DNA of 5,138 nucleotides from Myxococcales bacterium (GCA_021784995.1 JAJYHA010000460.1:1-5138); one strand, 5' to 3'. Positions 1 to 5,138 are shown, numbered from the stretch's first letter. Notes: a model not told the origin generated them from the sequence alone. Translations and numbers: made by a program.

Positions 1-359
1 CGGTGCCGCCGGAGGTGCTCGCGGCCACGCGCGAGCCCGAGCGGAGCGAGTCGGTCCGCGCCCGCGTGTGCGCCGCCCGGGCGCTCCAGGCGGCGCGCGC
101 CGCCGCGAGCGAGCGGGCGGGACTCCCGGTGGTGAACGCGCGCCTCAGGGGGTCGGCGCTCCGCCTCCACTGTGCGCTCGACGCCGGTGGGCGGGCCCTG
201 CTCGCGAGCGCGGCGGAGAAGCTCGGGCTCTCGGCCCGGGGGCACGACCGGATCCTGCGCGTGGCCCGGACCATCGCCGACCTGGCGGGGAGCGAGGCCA
301 TCCGGCCGGTGCACCTCGCGGAGGCGGTGCAGTACCGCGCGCTCGATCGGCGCGCGTGA
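1..359 (+). CDS. comM: ComM/YifB-type Mg-chelatase-like AAA+ ATPase, C-terminal part (5' end outside window)
   Basis: This is the last 118 codons of a gene that enters from the left edge; the first full codon is at base 3 and TGA is at 357-359. The GTG at base 3 is not taken as a start, because the homology to the family appears to continue upstream. What is visible is the C-terminal Mg-chelatase-like domain. It has an '[16 protein letters not shown]' helix after the sensor region, then '[15 protein letters not shown]', then the family signature '[20 protein letters not shown]' and '[17 protein letters not shown]' at the end. The Walker motifs and the N-terminal Lon-protease-like domain would lie outside the window. 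Known of the family: ComM is a hexameric helicase that drives branch migration during integration of transforming DNA, and it is widely present in bacteria not known to be transformable. recA follows 58 bases downstream on the same strand, which fits a shared recombination role. Family assignment is firm; the role in this organism is inferred. Confidence 0.92.
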   Translation, partial: VPPEVLAATREPERSESVRARVCAARALQAARAAASERAGLPVVNARLRGSALRLHCALDAGGRALLASAAEKLGLSARGHDRILRVARTIADLAGSEAIRPVHLAEAVQYRALDRRA

Positions 360-362
360 CAC

Positions 363-382
363 GCCGCGCGGTCCCGCGCGGC
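363..382 (+). other. Perfect 8-bp GC hairpin just after the comM stop
   Basis: Bases 363-370 (GCCGCGCG) pair perfectly with 375-382 (CGCGCGGC) around the tetraloop GTCC. The stem begins four bases after the comM TGA. There is no T-run after it, so it is not a classical intrinsic terminator. It could weaken read-through into recA or stabilise the comM 3' end. In DNA this rich in GC, stems of this size also arise by chance. The rest of the 58-base comM-recA gap shows no recognisable promoter and no LexA-type operator by eye. Confidence 0.35.
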
Positions 383-417
383 ACGACCACGGCCCGCGCG
401 GCGGGCGAGGGGGACGC

Positions 418-1443
418 ATGTCGAAGCTCACCGACAGGATGAAGGCGCTGGGCGCCGCGCTGGGCGCCATCGAGAAGCAGTTCGGCAAGGGCAGCGTCAT
501 GCGCCTGGGCACGGACGGCGACGCGCCGCCGGTCGCGGTGACCTCCTCCGGGTCGATCGCGCTCGACCGGGCGCTCGGCGTGGGTGGGCTCCCACGGGGG
601 CGCGTGATCGAGATCTTCGGCCCGGAGTCGTCGGGCAAGACCACGCTCGCGCTCCACGCCATCGCGGAGGCGCAGCGGGCCGGCGGGGTCGCCGCCTTCA
701 TCGACGCCGAGCACGCGCTCGACGTGGCCTACGCCCGCAGGCTGGGCGTGAACCTGGCCGACCTCCTGGTGTCCCAGCCCGACACCGGCGAGCAGGCGCT
801 CGAGGTCGGCGAGCAGCTCGTGCGCTCCGGAGCCGTGGACCTCGTCGTGGTCGACTCCGTGGCCGCGCTGGTGCCCCGGGCCGAGATCGAGGGCGAGATG
901 GGGGACGCGCACATGGGCGTCCAGGCGCGCCTCATGAGCCAGGCGCTGCGCAAGCTCACGGCGGTGGTGGCGCGGAACATGGCCACCGTGGTCTTCATCA
1001 ACCAGATCCGGATGAAGATCGGCGTCGTCTTCGGCAACCCCGAGACGACCACCGGAGGGCACGCGCTCAAGTTCTACGCCTCGGTCCGCCTCGACATCCG
1101 CCGGATCGGGCAGCTGAAGGAGGGCGAGCAGGTGGTCGGCAACCGCACGCGCGTGAAGGTCGTGAAGAACAAGGTGGCGCCCCCGTTCCGCGAGGCCGAG
1201 TTCGACATCCGGTACGGCGTCGGGGTCGACCGGACGGCCGAGGCGCTCGACCTTGGCGTGGAGCGCGGCCTGGTCGAGAGGTCGGGCGCGCACTTCGCGC
1301 TGGGCGGGGAGCACATCGGCCAGGGCCGCGAGCGCGCCGCCGACTGGCTCCGGGAGCACCCGGCCGCGCTGGAGGGCCTCGTCTCCCGGCTGCGTGCGCC
1401 GCCCGAGGCGCCGCCCGGCGCGGCGTCCGCGTCGGCCGCCTGA
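418..1443 (+). CDS. recA: Recombinase RecA (divergent, without acidic tail)
   Basis: This 341-residue protein forms the ATP-dependent filament on single-stranded DNA that carries out homology search and strand exchange, and in many bacteria it triggers LexA self-cleavage. The ATG at 418 is preceded by GAGGGGG (407-413), and the N-terminus ([20 protein letters not shown], then QFGKGS) aligns with the family. Motifs in order: Walker [10 protein letters not shown] (68-76); the catalytic Glu in FIDAEHALD (Glu98); Walker [12 protein letters not shown] (141-151); loop L1 region [10 protein letters not shown] (158-167); the Gln switch in [10 protein letters not shown] (Gln196); loop L2 [14 protein letters not shown] (205-218); and KVVKNK (247-252), whose lysines contact ATP across the subunit interface. 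Compared with E. coli RecA recalled from memory, there are unusual substitutions at Ala164 (GDSHMG to GDAHMG), Val204 (GVMFGN to GVVFGN) and His215 (GGNALK to GGHALK). The usual GAWYSY segment is GAHFAL (290-295). The end is Ala/Pro-rich rather than acidic. It may be one of two RecAs, as in Myxococcus xanthus. The function call is very secure. Confidence 0.98.
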   Translation: MSKLTDRMKALGAALGAIEKQFGKGSVMRLGTDGDAPPVAVTSSGSIALDRALGVGGLPRGRVIEIFGPESSGKTTLALHAIAEAQRAGGVAAFIDAEHALDVAYARRLGVNLADLLVSQPDTGEQALEVGEQLVRSGAVDLVVVDSVAALVPRAEIEGEMGDAHMGVQARLMSQALRKLTAVVARNMATVVFINQIRMKIGVVFGNPETTTGGHALKFYASVRLDIRRIGQLKEGEQVVGNRTRVKVVKNKVAPPFREAEFDIRYGVGVDRTAEALDLGVERGLVERSGAHFALGGEHIGQGRERAADWLREHPAALEGLVSRLRAPPEAPPGAASASAA

Positions 1444-1453
1444 CCGCGCCCGT

Positions 1454-1494
1454 CGCGGGCGTCGCCCGCGGTCCCCGGCGGGCCACCCCGCCGG
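1454..1494. terminator. Two tandem GC hairpins between convergent genes, probable two-way terminator
   Basis: The 63-base gap between the recA stop (1441-1443) and the stop of the opposing gene (1507-1509) holds two adjacent perfect stems. Hairpin 1 pairs 1454-1460 with 1464-1470 (7 bp, loop GTC). Hairpin 2 pairs 1475-1482 with 1487-1494 (8 bp, loop CCAC). A third, overlapping stem, 1448-1452 with 1456-1460, competes with hairpin 1. Neither side has a T-run, so termination may be U-tract-independent, or the structures may protect 3' ends from exonucleases. The position at a tail-to-tail junction is the main support. Confidence 0.45.
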
Positions 1495-1506
1495 CGACCG
1501 GCCGGG

Positions 1507-1980
1507 TCACTCCGTCGCGACCGGGTAGGAGCGGCCGTCCAGGCGCAGCGCGAACCCGGACGGCGCCGCCCGGTCCTCCTCCAGCGCGAGCCCGAGGTCC
1601 ACCTGGGCCGAGCGCGTGAACCGGGCGCGGTGGTCGCCCTTCACCGTGCAGTGGAGCACCCCCTCCCGATCGACGCGCAGGGTGGTGGGATCGAGCGGCT
1701 CGGTCGAGCCGTCGCTCAGGTGGAGCGTGGGCCGGCCCCCGGGGAAGGTGAGGCCGCGCACGCCGTAGGGCGCGTCCTCCACGTGCACGTAGCCGCTCTC
1801 GCGGCCCACCCGCACCAGGTAGCGGCCGTCGGGCTGCCGCTCGAGCGACCGCCAGAGCACCTCCAGGGTCCGCGCGTGCGTGATGGGCTCGCCGCGGTGG
1901 CACAGCCTGCCCTCGAGGTCGATGGAGAGCCCGGAACGGCGCCGGAGGAGCTCGAGCGTCGCGTCGTCGATGGCGGCCAC
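1507..1980 (-). CDS. Small soluble protein resembling the DUF1285 family, function unknown
   Basis: This is a 157-residue protein starting at GTG (1980-1978) with TGA at 1507-1509. I see no signal peptide, membrane segment or catalytic motif. The order of motifs resembles DUF1285 proteins as I remember them: an N-terminal helix, 'IDLEGRLCHRGEPITHAR' (residues 20-37), a helix 'LEVLWRSLERQPDGRYLV' (39-56), 'YVHVEDAPYGVRGL' (64-77), and a C-terminal part (about 100-154) of alternating strands ending 'FALRLDGRSYPV'. Length suits that family, which is usually under 200 residues. No biochemical role is established for it that I know of. The gene follows cinA by 77 bases on the same strand and ends tail-to-tail with recA. 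It may be the last gene of the pssA-pgpA-cinA transcript or have its own promoter, which I cannot see. That it is a gene is likely from its codon pattern and coherent domain; the family name is a tentative pattern match. Confidence 0.75.
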   Translation of the reverse strand: MAAIDDATLELLRRRSGLSIDLEGRLCHRGEPITHARTLEVLWRSLERQPDGRYLVRVGRESGYVHVEDAPYGVRGLTFPGGRPTLHLSDGSTEPLDPTTLRVDREGVLHCTVKGDHRARFTRSAQVDLGLALEEDRAAPSGFALRLDGRSYPVATE

Positions 1981-1992
1981 GCCCGGGATCCT
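1981..1992 (-). promoter_or_regulatory. Ribosome binding site deciding the DUF1285-like gene start
   Basis: On the minus strand AGGA lies at 1992-1989, within TTAGGAT, followed by eight bases and GTG at 1980. This is the only start with a recognisable Shine-Dalgarno sequence near the beginning of the conserved region. The reading frame itself stays open far upstream, antisense-free of stops but overlapping cinA in another frame, so frame length alone cannot set the start. Confidence 0.55.
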
Positions 1993-2041
1993 AACCCACG
2001 CCGTCCCCGTCGCGCCGGTCCTCGACCACCTCGTCCCGTCG

Positions 2042-2057
2042 CGCGCCGCCGGGCGCG
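2042..2057 (-). terminator. Weak hairpin directly after the cinA stop
   Basis: Bases 2042-2047 (CGCGCC) pair with 2052-2057 (GGCGCG) around GCCG, immediately downstream of the cinA TGA (2060-2058 on the minus strand). The stem is only 6 bp and no T-run follows, so it may only partly separate cinA from the next gene. A chance origin is quite possible at this GC content. Confidence 0.25.
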
Positions 2058-3290
2058 TCAGCGGGCGAGCAGCCGCAGCTGGTTCAGCGCGTCGTAGGCG
2101 GCGGTTCGTCGCACGCGATCGCGGTCGCCGAAGTGGTGGCGCTCCCAGGCCGTCGTGCCGTGGGCGCCGGCGATCGCGAGGTGGACGGTGCCGACCGGCT
2201 TCTCGGGCGTGCCGCCGGTGGGGCCGGCGATGCCGGTGATCCCGACGCCCCACGCCGCCCCGGCGCGGGCGCGCGCGCCCTCCGCGAGCGCGCGGGCGAC
2301 GGGCTCCGAGACGGCGCCGCGCGCCCCCAGCAGCGCCTCCGGCACGCCGACCAGCGCCGTCTTCATGGCGTTCGCGTAGGCGACGACGCCCAGGTCGAAC
2401 ACGGCCGAGGCCCCGGGGACGGCCGTCAGCAGCTCGGCCAGCAGCCCGCCGGTGCAGCTCTCGGCCACGGCCACCCGCTCCCCGCGCGCGGCGAGCCGTT
2501 CGACGACGAGCGGCGCCAGCTCCTCCTTGCCGGTCGCGAAGATCCTGTCGCCGAAGATGCCGCGCACCACCTCGAGGATGCGGTCGGCGCGCTCGCCGGC
2601 GGCGGGGCCCGGCACGCTCCACTTGACGTGGATCTCCGGCCAGTGCGCGCGGTAACCGAAGCGCACGCCCGCGTTCTCCGGCGCGTCCATGACCGGGCGC
2701 ATCGCCTGGTCGGCGTGCGATTCGGGGACGCCGAAGAGCTTCACCAGCCGGGCCGCCGGGACGTCGCCGACGCGCGCGGCGAGGCGCGGCAGCACCACCT
2801 CCTCGCAGAGGCCGCGGTACTCCACCGGGACGCCGGGCAGGCACACCAGCTCGGCCCTCCCCAGCGTCACCCGGAACCCCGGCGCGGTCCCGAACCGGTT
2901 GGGCAGGATGGACGCGCCGCGCGGGAAGCGCGCCTGCTTCGCGTTGTTCGGGGTCATGGCGCGGCCGATCTTCTCGAAGCGCCTGCGGATGGCCTCCAGG
3001 GAGGCGGCGTCCTCGACGAGCGGGACGCCCAGGGCGGCGGCCACGCACTCGGCGGTGAGGTCGTCCTCGGTCGGCCCGAGGCCTCCGCTCATGACCACCA
3101 CGTCGGCGCGCCCGGTGGTCTCGGCCAGCGCCGCCAGCAGGTCGGCCCGGTCGTCACCCACGAGCGTCTTGCGCCGCACCATCACGCCCAGGTCCCAGAG
3201 GCGGTCCATCAGCCAGACGCTGTTGGTGTCGACGATCTGCCCGGTCAGCAGCTCGTCACCCGTGGAGAGGATCTCGACGCAGAGGCTCAT
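2058..3290 (-). CDS. cinA: Two-domain CinA protein (NMN deamidase / ADP-ribose hydrolase type)
   Basis: This 410-residue protein has the usual full length and both CinA domains. The N-terminal molybdopterin-binding-like (COG1058) domain spans about residues 4-170, with STGDELLTGQIVDTN (9-23), MSGGLGPTEDDLT (67-79) and LPGVPVEY (151-158). The C-terminal PncC-type amidohydrolase domain spans about 255-408, with AESCTGG (276-282), AYANAMK (304-310), AVSEPVA (326-332) and GVGITGIAGPTGG (348-360). In the family the C-terminal domain converts nicotinamide mononucleotide to nicotinate mononucleotide and ammonia, for NAD recycling, and the N-terminal domain of some members hydrolyses ADP-ribose. In the usual YSNxxK motif, Ser is Ala306 here, while Tyr305, Asn307 and Lys310 remain. 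The ATG overlaps the pgpA stop by four bases (ATGA, 3290-3287), and a GGAG (3302-3299) inside pgpA sits eight bases upstream, so translation is probably coupled. In Streptococcus pneumoniae cinA is co-transcribed with recA; here the two converge. Confidence 0.97.
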   Translation of the reverse strand: MSLCVEILSTGDELLTGQIVDTNSVWLMDRLWDLGVMVRRKTLVGDDRADLLAALAETTGRADVVVMSGGLGPTEDDLTAECVAAALGVPLVEDAASLEAIRRRFEKIGRAMTPNNAKQARFPRGASILPNRFGTAPGFRVTLGRAELVCLPGVPVEYRGLCEEVVLPRLAARVGDVPAARLVKLFGVPESHADQAMRPVMDAPENAGVRFGYRAHWPEIHVKWSVPGPAAGERADRILEVVRGIFGDRIFATGKEELAPLVVERLAARGERVAVAESCTGGLLAELLTAVPGASAVFDLGVVAYANAMKTALVGVPEALLGARGAVSEPVARALAEGARARAGAAWGVGITGIAGPTGGTPEKPVGTVHLAIAGAHGTTAWERHHFGDRDRVRRTAAYDALNQLRLLAR

Positions 3291-3859
3291 GGCAGCAGCT
3301 CCAGGCACCACCAGTGGGACGAGGCGCAGCCGGCGAGGGAGCGGAGCGCGAGCTGCAGGACCAGCAGGGCGAGCCACGACCACACGCCGGCGGCCACGTC
3401 GTCCATGACCACGCCGAACCCGCTCTTCACGCGATCGAAGGCGCTCGCGGGCCAGGGCTTCACCACGTCGAAGAGGCGGAAGAGCAGGAAGCCCGCGGCC
3501 GCGGCGCCCCAGGACCAGGGGACGAGGGCCATGGTCACGAGGTACCCGGCGACCTCGTCGACGACGATCGGCGAGGCGTCCGCCACCTTCCAGTAGCGCC
3601 CGGCGACGCCGGCCGCGAAGACGGCGACCGCCACGAACGCCGCCAGCGTGAGCAGGTACAGCGGGAGCGGGAGGTGCCGGAGGAGCCAGAAGAGCGGGAT
3701 GGCGCCCAGCGTGCCGGCCGTGCCGGGCGCGATCGGCACGTAGCCGCAGGGCCCCCAGGCGGCGACCAGGACCCACGGCCCGGGCGGACCGTCGGGCGTA
3801 CCCCGCTTGGCGCGGGCGCGGGGCGCGGAAGGGGCGGGGCTCGCGGCGGGATCGGGCAC
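3287..3859 (-). CDS. pgpA: Phosphatidylglycerophosphatase A
   Basis: This 190-residue integral inner-membrane enzyme removes the phosphate from phosphatidylglycerophosphate to give phosphatidylglycerol. Family motifs are clear: VPIAPGTAGTLGAIP (41-55), the acidic VVDEVAG (99-105), FLLFRLFDVVKPWPASAFDR (124-143) and GVVMDDVAAG (149-158). Hydrophobic segments lie at about 50-61, 66-86, 104-126 and 158-174. The start chosen is GTG at 3859-3857, 17 bases after the pssA stop. It is the only normal start codon before the conserved core, but it lacks a Shine-Dalgarno sequence (the preceding bases are C-rich). Translation may therefore depend on ribosomes finishing pssA. The N-terminus carries about 28 extra Pro/Ala/Arg residues compared with typical members of 160-170 residues. 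A non-canonical CTG start at residue 31 would remove them but is unlikely. The 3' end overlaps cinA by four bases. Confidence 0.93.
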   Translation of the reverse strand: MPDPAASPAPSAPRARAKRGTPDGPPGPWVLVAAWGPCGYVPIAPGTAGTLGAIPLFWLLRHLPLPLYLLTLAAFVAVAVFAAGVAGRYWKVADASPIVVDEVAGYLVTMALVPWSWGAAAAGFLLFRLFDVVKPWPASAFDRVKSGFGVVMDDVAAGVWSWLALLVLQLALRSLAGCASSHWWCLELLP

Positions 3860-3876
3860 GGTCGGGGGAGCAGGGG

Positions 3877-4731
3877 CTAGATGTACTCGTCGCCCTCGGC
3901 CTTCGCCTCGACGTCGTCGTCGTCCGGCTCGAGCGCCGGATCGGCCTCGATCTGGGCGCGCACCGCCGGCGGCAGGGCGGCCACGGCCGGCTCGGCGCGG
4001 CGCCGCGAGAGGAGCCACTCCGCCAGCCCCATCACGATGTAGGCGCCCATGTAGACCACCATGACGAACGACGCCCGCGTGGCCATCCCGACGGCCAAAC
4101 CCCCGGCGCAGAGGACCGCGAAGACGGTGAGGCTCCGACGGGAGAGGTGCACGTCCTTGAAGGTGCGGTACCGGATGGTCGAGACCATGAGGAAGGCGAG
4201 CAGCGCCACCACCGCCGCGATGAGGATGCGCGTGCCGTCGTCGCCGATCGAGCCGAAGGCGCGGTAGTGCGCGATGACGATCGAGACCAGCGTGCCGGCC
4301 GCGAGCGGGATGGGCAGGCCGACGAAGAAGCGCGACGAGCCCTTCTCGCCCCTGTGCGCCAGCACGTTGAAGCGCGCCAGGCGCAGCGCGCCGCAGGTGG
4401 CGAAGGCGAAGGAGAGGAAGAAGCCCACGAAGCCGAGCGGCGCCAGGGCCCACTTGTAGACGAGCAGCGCGGGGGCGGCGCCGAAGCTGATCACGTCGGC
4501 CAGGCTGTCCAGCTCGACGCCGAACTCCGACTGCGTGCGGGTCATCCGGGCCACGCGCCCGTCGAAGGCGTCGAAGAAGATGGCGAAGAAGATGGCGAGC
4601 GCGGCCTGGTTGAGCTCGGCCGGCGAGGCGTCGCCGGCGCACAGCGTCATCGCATAGAACCCCAGGAAGATCGAGCTGCACGTGAACAGGTTCGGCAGCA
4701 CGAACATGGCCTTCCGGAGGTTGATCTGCAT
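3877..4731 (-). CDS. pssA: CDP-diacylglycerol-serine O-phosphatidyltransferase (phosphatidylserine synthase, membrane type)
   Basis: This 284-residue membrane protein makes phosphatidylserine and CMP from CDP-diacylglycerol and L-serine, the first step towards phosphatidylethanolamine. The CDP-alcohol phosphotransferase signature DGx2ARx8Gx3Dx3D is complete: Asp57-Gly58, Ala61-Arg62, Gly71, Asp75 and Asp79, with Asp54 before it. LPNLFTCSSIFLGFYA (12-27) and DSLADVISFGAAPALLVY (75-92) are typical of PssA rather than PgsA. About six to eight hydrophobic segments lie between residues 10 and 242. A hydrophilic tail (about 243-284) ends in a strongly acidic patch with four Asp in a row (270-273, encoded by four GAC codons). 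The start is ATG at 4731-4729, with GGGAG five bases before it. An in-frame GTG at 4794 with GGGAGG upstream would add 21 residues, but those codons have poorer GC at third positions and no family counterpart. The usual partner psd is not visible here. Confidence 0.95.
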   Translation of the reverse strand: MQINLRKAMFVLPNLFTCSSIFLGFYAMTLCAGDASPAELNQAALAIFFAIFFDAFDGRVARMTRTQSEFGVELDSLADVISFGAAPALLVYKWALAPLGFVGFFLSFAFATCGALRLARFNVLAHRGEKGSSRFFVGLPIPLAAGTLVSIVIAHYRAFGSIGDDGTRILIAAVVALLAFLMVSTIRYRTFKDVHLSRRSLTVFAVLCAGGLAVGMATRASFVMVVYMGAYIVMGLAEWLLSRRRAEPAVAALPPAVRAQIEADPALEPDDDDVEAKAEGDEYI

Positions 4732-4735
4732 CGCG

Positions 4736-4741
4736 TCTCCC
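4736..4741 (-). promoter_or_regulatory. Ribosome binding site of pssA (preferred start)
   Basis: On the minus strand GGGAGA at 4741-4736 is followed by CGCG and then ATG at 4731. Spacing and match are good, and the ATG begins directly at the conserved N-terminus, which supports this start over the GTG at 4794. Confidence 0.65.
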
Positions 4742-4749
4742 GGGCCCCT

Positions 4750-4780
4750 GGCACGCGCGAGGCTGTCACGCGCGCGTGCC
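4750..4780 (-). promoter_or_regulatory. 10-bp perfect inverted repeat in the pssA leader
   Basis: The arms GGCACGCGCG (4750-4759) and CGCGCGTGCC (4771-4780) are exact inverted copies separated by 11 bases. The inner unit CACGCGCG also occurs twice in direct orientation (4752-4759 and 4767-4774), and CACGCGCGCGTG (4767-4778) is itself a palindrome. On the minus strand the structure ends nine bases before the pssA Shine-Dalgarno sequence. It could be an RNA hairpin that terminates ltaE or tunes pssA, or a DNA operator for a dimeric regulator. On the plus strand it is followed by TTTGT, but no plus-strand gene runs into it. Confidence 0.45.
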
Positions 4781-4805
4781 TTTGTCGAGGTCACCGCACC
4801 TCCCG

Positions 4806-4811
4806 ATTGTA
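4806..4811 (-). promoter_or_regulatory. Possible -10 element for the pssA operon
   Basis: TACAAT on the minus strand (4811-4806) matches five of six bases of the sigma-70 -10 consensus and lies in one of the few AT-richer patches of the window, 75 bases before the pssA ATG. No convincing -35 element is visible at the proper distance, inside the end of the aldolase gene. It is plausible only because of its position. Confidence 0.25.
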
Positions 4812-4817
4812 TGTCGA

Positions 4818-5138
4818 TCAGGCCAGCGCGCGCGCGATCCGGCGCGCCGCCTCCTCCACGTCCGGCGCGGGGACGTCGAGGTGCGTCACGAAGCGCACCA
4901 GCTCCGGGCGCGAGCCCTCCGGGTTGCACAGGACGCCCTCGGCGCGGAAGCGCGCCACCACCTCGACGGCCGTCCTCCCCGGGAAGGCGGCGAAGATCAG
5001 GTTGGTGTCGACCGGGTGACGGAGCTCCGCGCCCGCCTCCGTCAGGAGCGCCCCCAGCCGCCGCGCGTTGGCGTGGTCCTCGGCGAGGCGCTCGACGTTG
5101 TGCTCGAGGGCGTAAAGGCCGGCGGCGGCGACGATCCC
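4818..5138 (-). CDS. ltaE: Low-specificity L-threonine aldolase, C-terminal part (5' end outside window)
   Basis: This is the last 106 codons of a gene that enters from the right edge on the minus strand; TGA is at 4820-4818. The family enzyme is pyridoxal-phosphate dependent and cleaves L-threonine or allo-threonine to glycine and acetaldehyde. The segment is the small C-terminal domain. It opens with GIVAAAGLYALEHNVERLAE, a near-signature helix that follows the PLP-lysine domain, then DHANARRLGALL, VDTNLIF (residues 43-49 of the fragment) and RFVTHLDV (82-89). The Arg in this last segment probably corresponds to the residue that holds the substrate carboxylate. The PLP lysine itself lies outside the window. 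An 86-base gap separates it from pssA, so it may be the previous gene of the same transcript or a separate unit. Another fold-type I lyase close to threonine aldolase cannot be excluded. Confidence 0.88.
   Translation of the reverse strand, partial: GIVAAAGLYALEHNVERLAEDHANARRLGALLTEAGAELRHPVDTNLIFAAFPGRTAVEVVARFRAEGVLCNPEGSRPELVRFVTHLDVPAPDVEEAARRIARALA

Noticed and set aside
145..1359. 404-codon open frame on the minus strand opposite recA
   Set aside because: It is a shadow of recA: low-complexity Arg/Gly/Ala/His product with no family pattern, caused by the scarcity of stop codons at high GC.
1507..3048. Long 513-codon reading of the small gene's frame through cinA
   Set aside because: Upstream of about 1980 the translation is Arg/Gly/Pro/Ala noise in the wrong frame of cinA; the real protein starts at GTG 1980 with its own AGGA.
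2133..3596. 487-codon plus-strand frame opposite cinA and pgpA
   Set aside because: Antisense shadow; composition is Gly/Ala/Arg/His-rich and two well-recognised genes occupy the other strand.
3913..3924. GTC x4 (GAC x4) triplet repeat as a phase-variation tract
   Set aside because: It encodes four Asp in the acidic PssA tail; a triplet unit cannot shift the frame and four copies are too few to be a likely slippage site.
4750..4785. Intrinsic terminator on the plus strand (GC stem followed by TTTGT)
   Set aside because: No plus-strand gene reaches this point, and the T-run is only three bases long; a role for the minus-strand genes is more sensible.
4147..5019. 290-codon plus-strand frame opposite pssA and the aldolase gene
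   Set aside because: Glu/Arg/Gly/His-rich mirror product typical of the reverse complement of a GC-rich membrane-protein gene; no motif recognised.
1..5138. CRISPR array, tRNA, insertion sequence or phage attachment site
   Set aside because: No regularly spaced direct repeats, cloverleaf-like segment, transposase or integrase motif was seen; gaps between genes are all under 90 bases.

Overview
The window is very GC-rich (well over 70% by eye, with codon third positions almost always G or C). It is fully packed with ordinary bacterial chromosomal genes. The protein sequences and GC content suggest a myxobacterium-like organism, with an Anaeromyxobacter-type genome as my best guess, but no marker here fixes the taxon. 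I see no mobile element, CRISPR array, tRNA or rRNA, and no gap longer than about 90 bases.

Left block, plus strand. The window opens inside the 3' end of a comM/yifB-type AAA+ ATPase gene (1-359). After 58 bases comes a complete recA (418-1443) with its own strong Shine-Dalgarno sequence. This RecA keeps every catalytic motif. It differs from the E. coli protein at several normally very conserved positions, and it has an Ala/Pro-rich C-terminus instead of the acidic tail.

Convergent junction. recA meets the left-running genes at 1444-1506, a 63-base gap holding two adjacent perfect GC hairpins that probably act as a two-way terminator.

Right block, minus strand, read from high to low coordinates. 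It holds the 3' end of a PLP-dependent threonine aldolase gene (4818-5138), an 86-base leader with a perfect 10-bp inverted repeat, pssA (phosphatidylserine synthase), pgpA (phosphatidylglycerophosphatase A), cinA (two-domain CinA with NMN deamidase), and a small gene whose product resembles DUF1285 proteins. pssA and pgpA are 17 bases apart, pgpA and cinA overlap by 4 bases (ATGA), and the DUF1285-like gene follows cinA after 77 bases. These four are probably one transcript.

Functionally, PssA starts the phosphatidylserine/phosphatidylethanolamine branch of phospholipid synthesis and PgpA finishes the phosphatidylglycerol branch. CinA salvages the pyridine-nucleotide by-product NMN. ComM and RecA belong to homologous recombination of incoming DNA. 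ComM, RecA and CinA have each been linked to transformation in other bacteria, and finding all three within 3.3 kb is the most suggestive feature. I found no clear sign of a wholly new system.
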